A stretch of DNA of 6,099 nt from contig JARBUQ010000305.1 of NCBI GenBank assembly GCA_029239545.1, positions 1 through 6,099 of the forward strand. Reading direction: 5' to 3'. The notes under the pieces were generated by a model that saw nothing but the letters and a program-made list of their open reading frames with translations, was not told where the DNA came from and did no database searches. The translations under genes and the position numbers were made by a program. Source of the DNA: Paenibacillus sp. Lineage in GTDB: Bacteria > Bacillota > Bacilli > Paenibacillales > NBRC-103111. Every line of letters starts with the position of its first letter. Position 1 is the stretch's first letter. Positions 5,918 to 6,099 of this stretch are shown piece after piece.

Positions 5918-6069
5918 CCTCCAAAAGCACATATTGCAGGTTTGGGCGGACACAGGAGCCGCTATTTCTGCAAATAGGGTCCTTTTGGAGGACATTCATG
6001 CCCAATAATGGAACGTGTGTCCGCAAACAGGTCAAAAACGGAGGTTTTGGAGCGGAACATGTATCCGCA
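5918..6069 (+). repeat. Degenerate hairpin repeat, copy 2
   Basis: This block has several exact dyads: CCTCCAAAAG (5918-5927) with CTTTTGGAGG (5982-5991); GCGGACACA (5946-5954) with TGTGTCCGC (6016-6024); and a tight hairpin CTATTT-CTGC-AAATAG (5962-5977), extended with two bulges by CC/GG and GGA/TCC. GGAACGTGTGTCCGCA (6010-6025) recurs as GGAACATGTATCCGCA (6054-6069), 14 of 16 identical, 44 bp apart. The core resembles the block at 2092-2155 in inverted orientation. The minus-strand open frame across it has no ribosome binding site and is explained by the repeat. The remaining bases to 6099 show nothing further. Confidence 0.6.
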
Positions 6070-6099
6070 TCTTCATGGCAATCGACCACAATTACAAAA

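Noticed and set aside
5886..6089. Minus-strand 67-codon open frame at the right edge
   Set aside because: It lies wholly over the hairpin repeat, has no ribosome binding site, and its sequence follows the repeats.

Overview
This window looks like an accessory sugar-use locus from a Bacillota chromosome, most likely Paenibacillus or a close relative. The reasons are the strong AGGAGG-type ribosome binding sites, the moderate GC content, an AraC-family regulator next to a family 78 glycoside hydrolase, a GntR regulator fused to a solute-binding-protein domain, and intergenic DNA full of short dyad repeats. The genus is an inference; no rRNA or other marker gene is present.

Layout. Positions 1-543 hold no gene. 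They carry six copies of a 22-bp dyad (8-bp arm, 6-bp spacer, 8-bp arm) at 138-443, then a terminator that overlaps the next stop codon. Positions 544-1932 (-) encode a 462-residue GntR/solute-binding fusion regulator. Positions 1933-2345 hold no convincing gene: there is a weak candidate promoter, a degenerate hairpin repeat (2092-2155), an AT-rich stretch and a cluster of five DnaA-box-like 9-mers (2218-2319). Positions 2346-3242 (-) encode an AraC-family regulator that starts at GTG. It is divergent, across 117 bp, from a 745-residue GH78 alpha-L-rhamnosidase-like enzyme at 3360-5597 (+), which ends in a good terminator. Positions 5598-6099 hold no convincing gene. They contain a promoter-like and cre-like region, an RNA-like multi-stem block, and a second copy of the hairpin repeat family found near 2100.

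How it may work. The AraC protein probably senses a sugar or glycoside through its cupin domain and controls the divergent rhamnosidase from the shared 117-bp region, which contains two clean palindromes. The enzyme has no signal peptide, so it probably acts in the cytoplasm on imported rhamnosides; no transporter or rhamnose catabolic gene is in the window. The GntR fusion may sense a sugar or oligosaccharide in the cytoplasm through its solute-binding-like domain, but its target is unknown.

The most unusual signals are the six-copy dyad array, the DnaA-box cluster beside AT-rich DNA, the GntR/solute-binding fusion, and the apparently gene-less promoter and structured block at 5690-5873.
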